A stretch of DNA of 64,000 bases, taken from positions 11,532 through 75,531 of the forward strand of contig CALEZD010000011.1 in assembly GCA_937928385.1 (NCBI GenBank). The letters run 5' to 3'. This DNA is from an uncultured Bacteroidota bacterium. Lineage in GTDB: Bacteria > Bacteroidota > Bacteroidia > Chitinophagales > Chitinophagaceae. The notes beneath the pieces were generated by a model. It was given only the letters and a program-made list of their open reading frames with translations. It had not been told where the DNA came from and did not search any database. Both the position numbers and the translations under genes were made by a program. Below are positions 62,828 to 64,000 of this stretch, piece after piece. Every line of letters begins with the position of its first letter. The stretch's first letter is position 1.

Positions 62828-63736
62828 TTAATATACTATGGTGCCGATCTCAGCATCTGATAGAGGTCGTACGTTGCCAATAGATTGATTCCAGTGGTCA
62901 CCAATAATTTGAGGTTGACTAAGTACCCATTTTGTCAACTCATCCTTTTTAGGACCAAGTGTCGCATCGAAGTCCTTTTTCTTAATAGTGTTGCCTTTCC
63001 CGTTTCTCGGCACACCACGGTAAAATCTTGCTGGTCCATTATCCAAGATATAATTACGTGCAAAACGGAAAAAGGAATTGAAACCAGAACTAGCATCGGT
63101 AGATCTACACACAAGGTGTTTGGGTACAAATATTATCGGTTTATCAACACCACCATCATTAAAGACCGGCAAATTCTCGTTTCCTTGAGTCCACTGGACT
63201 GTTCCATGATTGAATATGCCAGTTTGTAGTACAGGTACTGTTGGAATGCCATGTAAAATACATTGCCGCTGTGTGAAAGTTATTAGTTGCCGCTTAATAA
63301 CCTTAGTTGTGATATCAGACATCCTGTCTATTCCTATGTTCGGAACGAAGAATGGTATATTGCTAAGGTTGGTGATGATATTTCGTGCCATTACTGGATT
63401 CGCCATTATCGCATCGACTAAATCCTCTTTAAGTTTGTTACCTGCAGATCGTCCATTTGAATTGGCATCACCATAACCTAAACGTGTTTCTTTCGGTTCT
63501 TGAATCCCCCCTAAAAGAGCCAAAACTCGATTTCTGTTACCAGTTACAATTGCTGACATAAAGTTACCAAAGAACGTGGCTAGGCTATTTTTCATTTGAC
63601 GGTCACCAGGACGAGTTGAACTTTCGATAAGCCTTGGATCAATAAAGAGCAAGTTGTCATCTTCCAGAACTATATCCACAAAATCAAGGTTGGTCTGCCT
63701 TGCTCTAAGTCTAAAGTAAGTGCTAATATTTGGCAT
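62828..63736 (-). CDS. Unrecognised protein of possible accessory island
   Basis: 302 residues, no signal peptide or TM. The start NISTYFRLRARQTNLDFVDIVLEDDNLLFIDPRLIESS has a patterned acidic segment (DFVDI, EDDNLLFIDPRLI), then FGNFMSAIVTGNRNRVLALLGGIQEPKETRLGYG. This resembles uncharacterised proteins I associate with defence-type gene clusters, but I cannot name the family. Base composition is lower in GC than upstream genes. Confidence 0.75.
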   Translation of the reverse strand: MPNISTYFRLRARQTNLDFVDIVLEDDNLLFIDPRLIESSTRPGDRQMKNSLATFFGNFMSAIVTGNRNRVLALLGGIQEPKETRLGYGDANSNGRSAGNKLKEDLVDAIMANPVMARNIITNLSNIPFFVPNIGIDRMSDITTKVIKRQLITFTQRQCILHGIPTVPVLQTGIFNHGTVQWTQGNENLPVFNDGGVDKPIIFVPKHLVCRSTDASSGFNSFFRFARNYILDNGPARFYRGVPRNGKGNTIKKKDFDATLGPKKDELTKWVLSQPQIIGDHWNQSIGNVRPLSDAEIGTIVY

Positions 63737-63891
63737 ATATAATAATTTTCATAGCTCCACATTGGTTTATTCCTTACGTATAATTGTGGAAATATTTCCG
63801 AGACCGGAATCATTATGGATGATAGCTTATAAGCTACTTCTTGATTTAGTTTTTGGGCAAGTACCCCACGAGGTGGTCGGTCTATTACCAT
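63670..63891 (-). CDS. Possible small gene or N-terminal piece
   Basis: 73 codons starting MVIDRPPRGVLAQKLNQEVAYK, with AGAGGA just before the ATG. Its last 22 codons overlap the 302-residue gene in another frame. It might be a separate small partner gene or, if a frameshift exists, part of the larger protein. Upstream 63892-64000 holds no recognisable gene. Confidence 0.35.
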   Translation of the reverse strand: MVIDRPPRGVLAQKLNQEVAYKLSSIMIPVSEIFPQLYVRNKPMWSYENYYICQILALTLDLEQGRPTLILWI

Positions 63892-64000
63892 AATCCTCTT
63901 TCGAACCCCAATAGGAGACTAAACTCAGCGGATATTTATTTCTTCTATATCAATACGTGTGCCACATTAAAAAACATGCCAATGTGTCTTGCTCGGAAAT

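Overview
The window looks like chromosomal DNA of a free-living, aerobic, probably gliding member of the Bacteroidota, most like the Chitinophagaceae or Saprospirales side of the phylum. Evidence: several secreted proteins end in type IX secretion (T9SS) type A sorting domains; gldF and gldG are present; there is a GLPGLI protein next to a large outer-membrane receptor, a ccoN-ccoO fusion and a murF-alr fusion. Promoters resemble the Bacteroidota TAnnTTTG -7 element. This is judged from protein and motif recognition only; no database search was possible.

Layout. 1-8.6 kb: two very large secreted proteins (an Ig-like repeat array cut by the window edge, and a beta-propeller/PKD protein). 8.5-10.3 kb: a rhodanese/small-membrane-protein operon next to a Crp/Fnr regulator, with a perfect 14-bp palindrome at its promoter. 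10.4-19.3 kb: a T9SS protein, an OmpR-type two-component system, a GLPGLI/TonB-receptor-like pair and a transglutaminase-like protein that lacks its catalytic cysteine. Matching TTAAC direct repeats precede the T9SS gene and the GLPGLI gene at identical distance from the -7 element. 19.4-29.2 kb: a complete cbb3 oxidase locus (ccoI, S, NO, Q, P, G, H, a SafE-like transporter and two uncharacterised partners) with two copies of an Fnr-type box in the same geometry. 29.2-38.1 kb: a glycosyltransferase, three small GldL/GldM-like genes, an acyl-CoA dehydrogenase, an acetyltransferase with a duplicated 3' end, an ECF sigma/anti-sigma pair and its likely target. 38.3-45.8 kb: an M23 peptidase, gldF-gldG, a DUF4340 gene and murF-alr. 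47-51.3 kb: haem O synthase with cytochrome oxidase subunits III and IV and Sco/DUF420 assembly factors, but no subunits I or II. 51.3-61.2 kb: mixed housekeeping and small genes (iodotyrosine-deiodinase-like flavoprotein, frr, IscA-like, ABC ATPase with an 11-C tract, HerA-like ATPase) interrupted by clusters of GC-rich hairpin repeats. 61.3-64 kb: repeats, an SRAP gene and an AT-richer unrecognised region that may begin an accessory island.

The least explained structure is the repeat family at 53.4-54.3 and 59.46-59.65 kb. Each copy is a CCCCCGCyGGCGGGGG palindrome joined to one of several exchangeable second hairpins. Two copies in inverted orientation flank a DUF559 endonuclease gene, forming a 573-bp unit that resembles a small mobile element. 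The 3' end of the neighbouring CAP-domain gene is duplicated on the far side of the cluster, as if the insertion had split two convergent genes. A similar 3'-end duplication surrounds a different palindrome at 33.8 kb. Whether this family is already described cannot be decided from the sequence alone.
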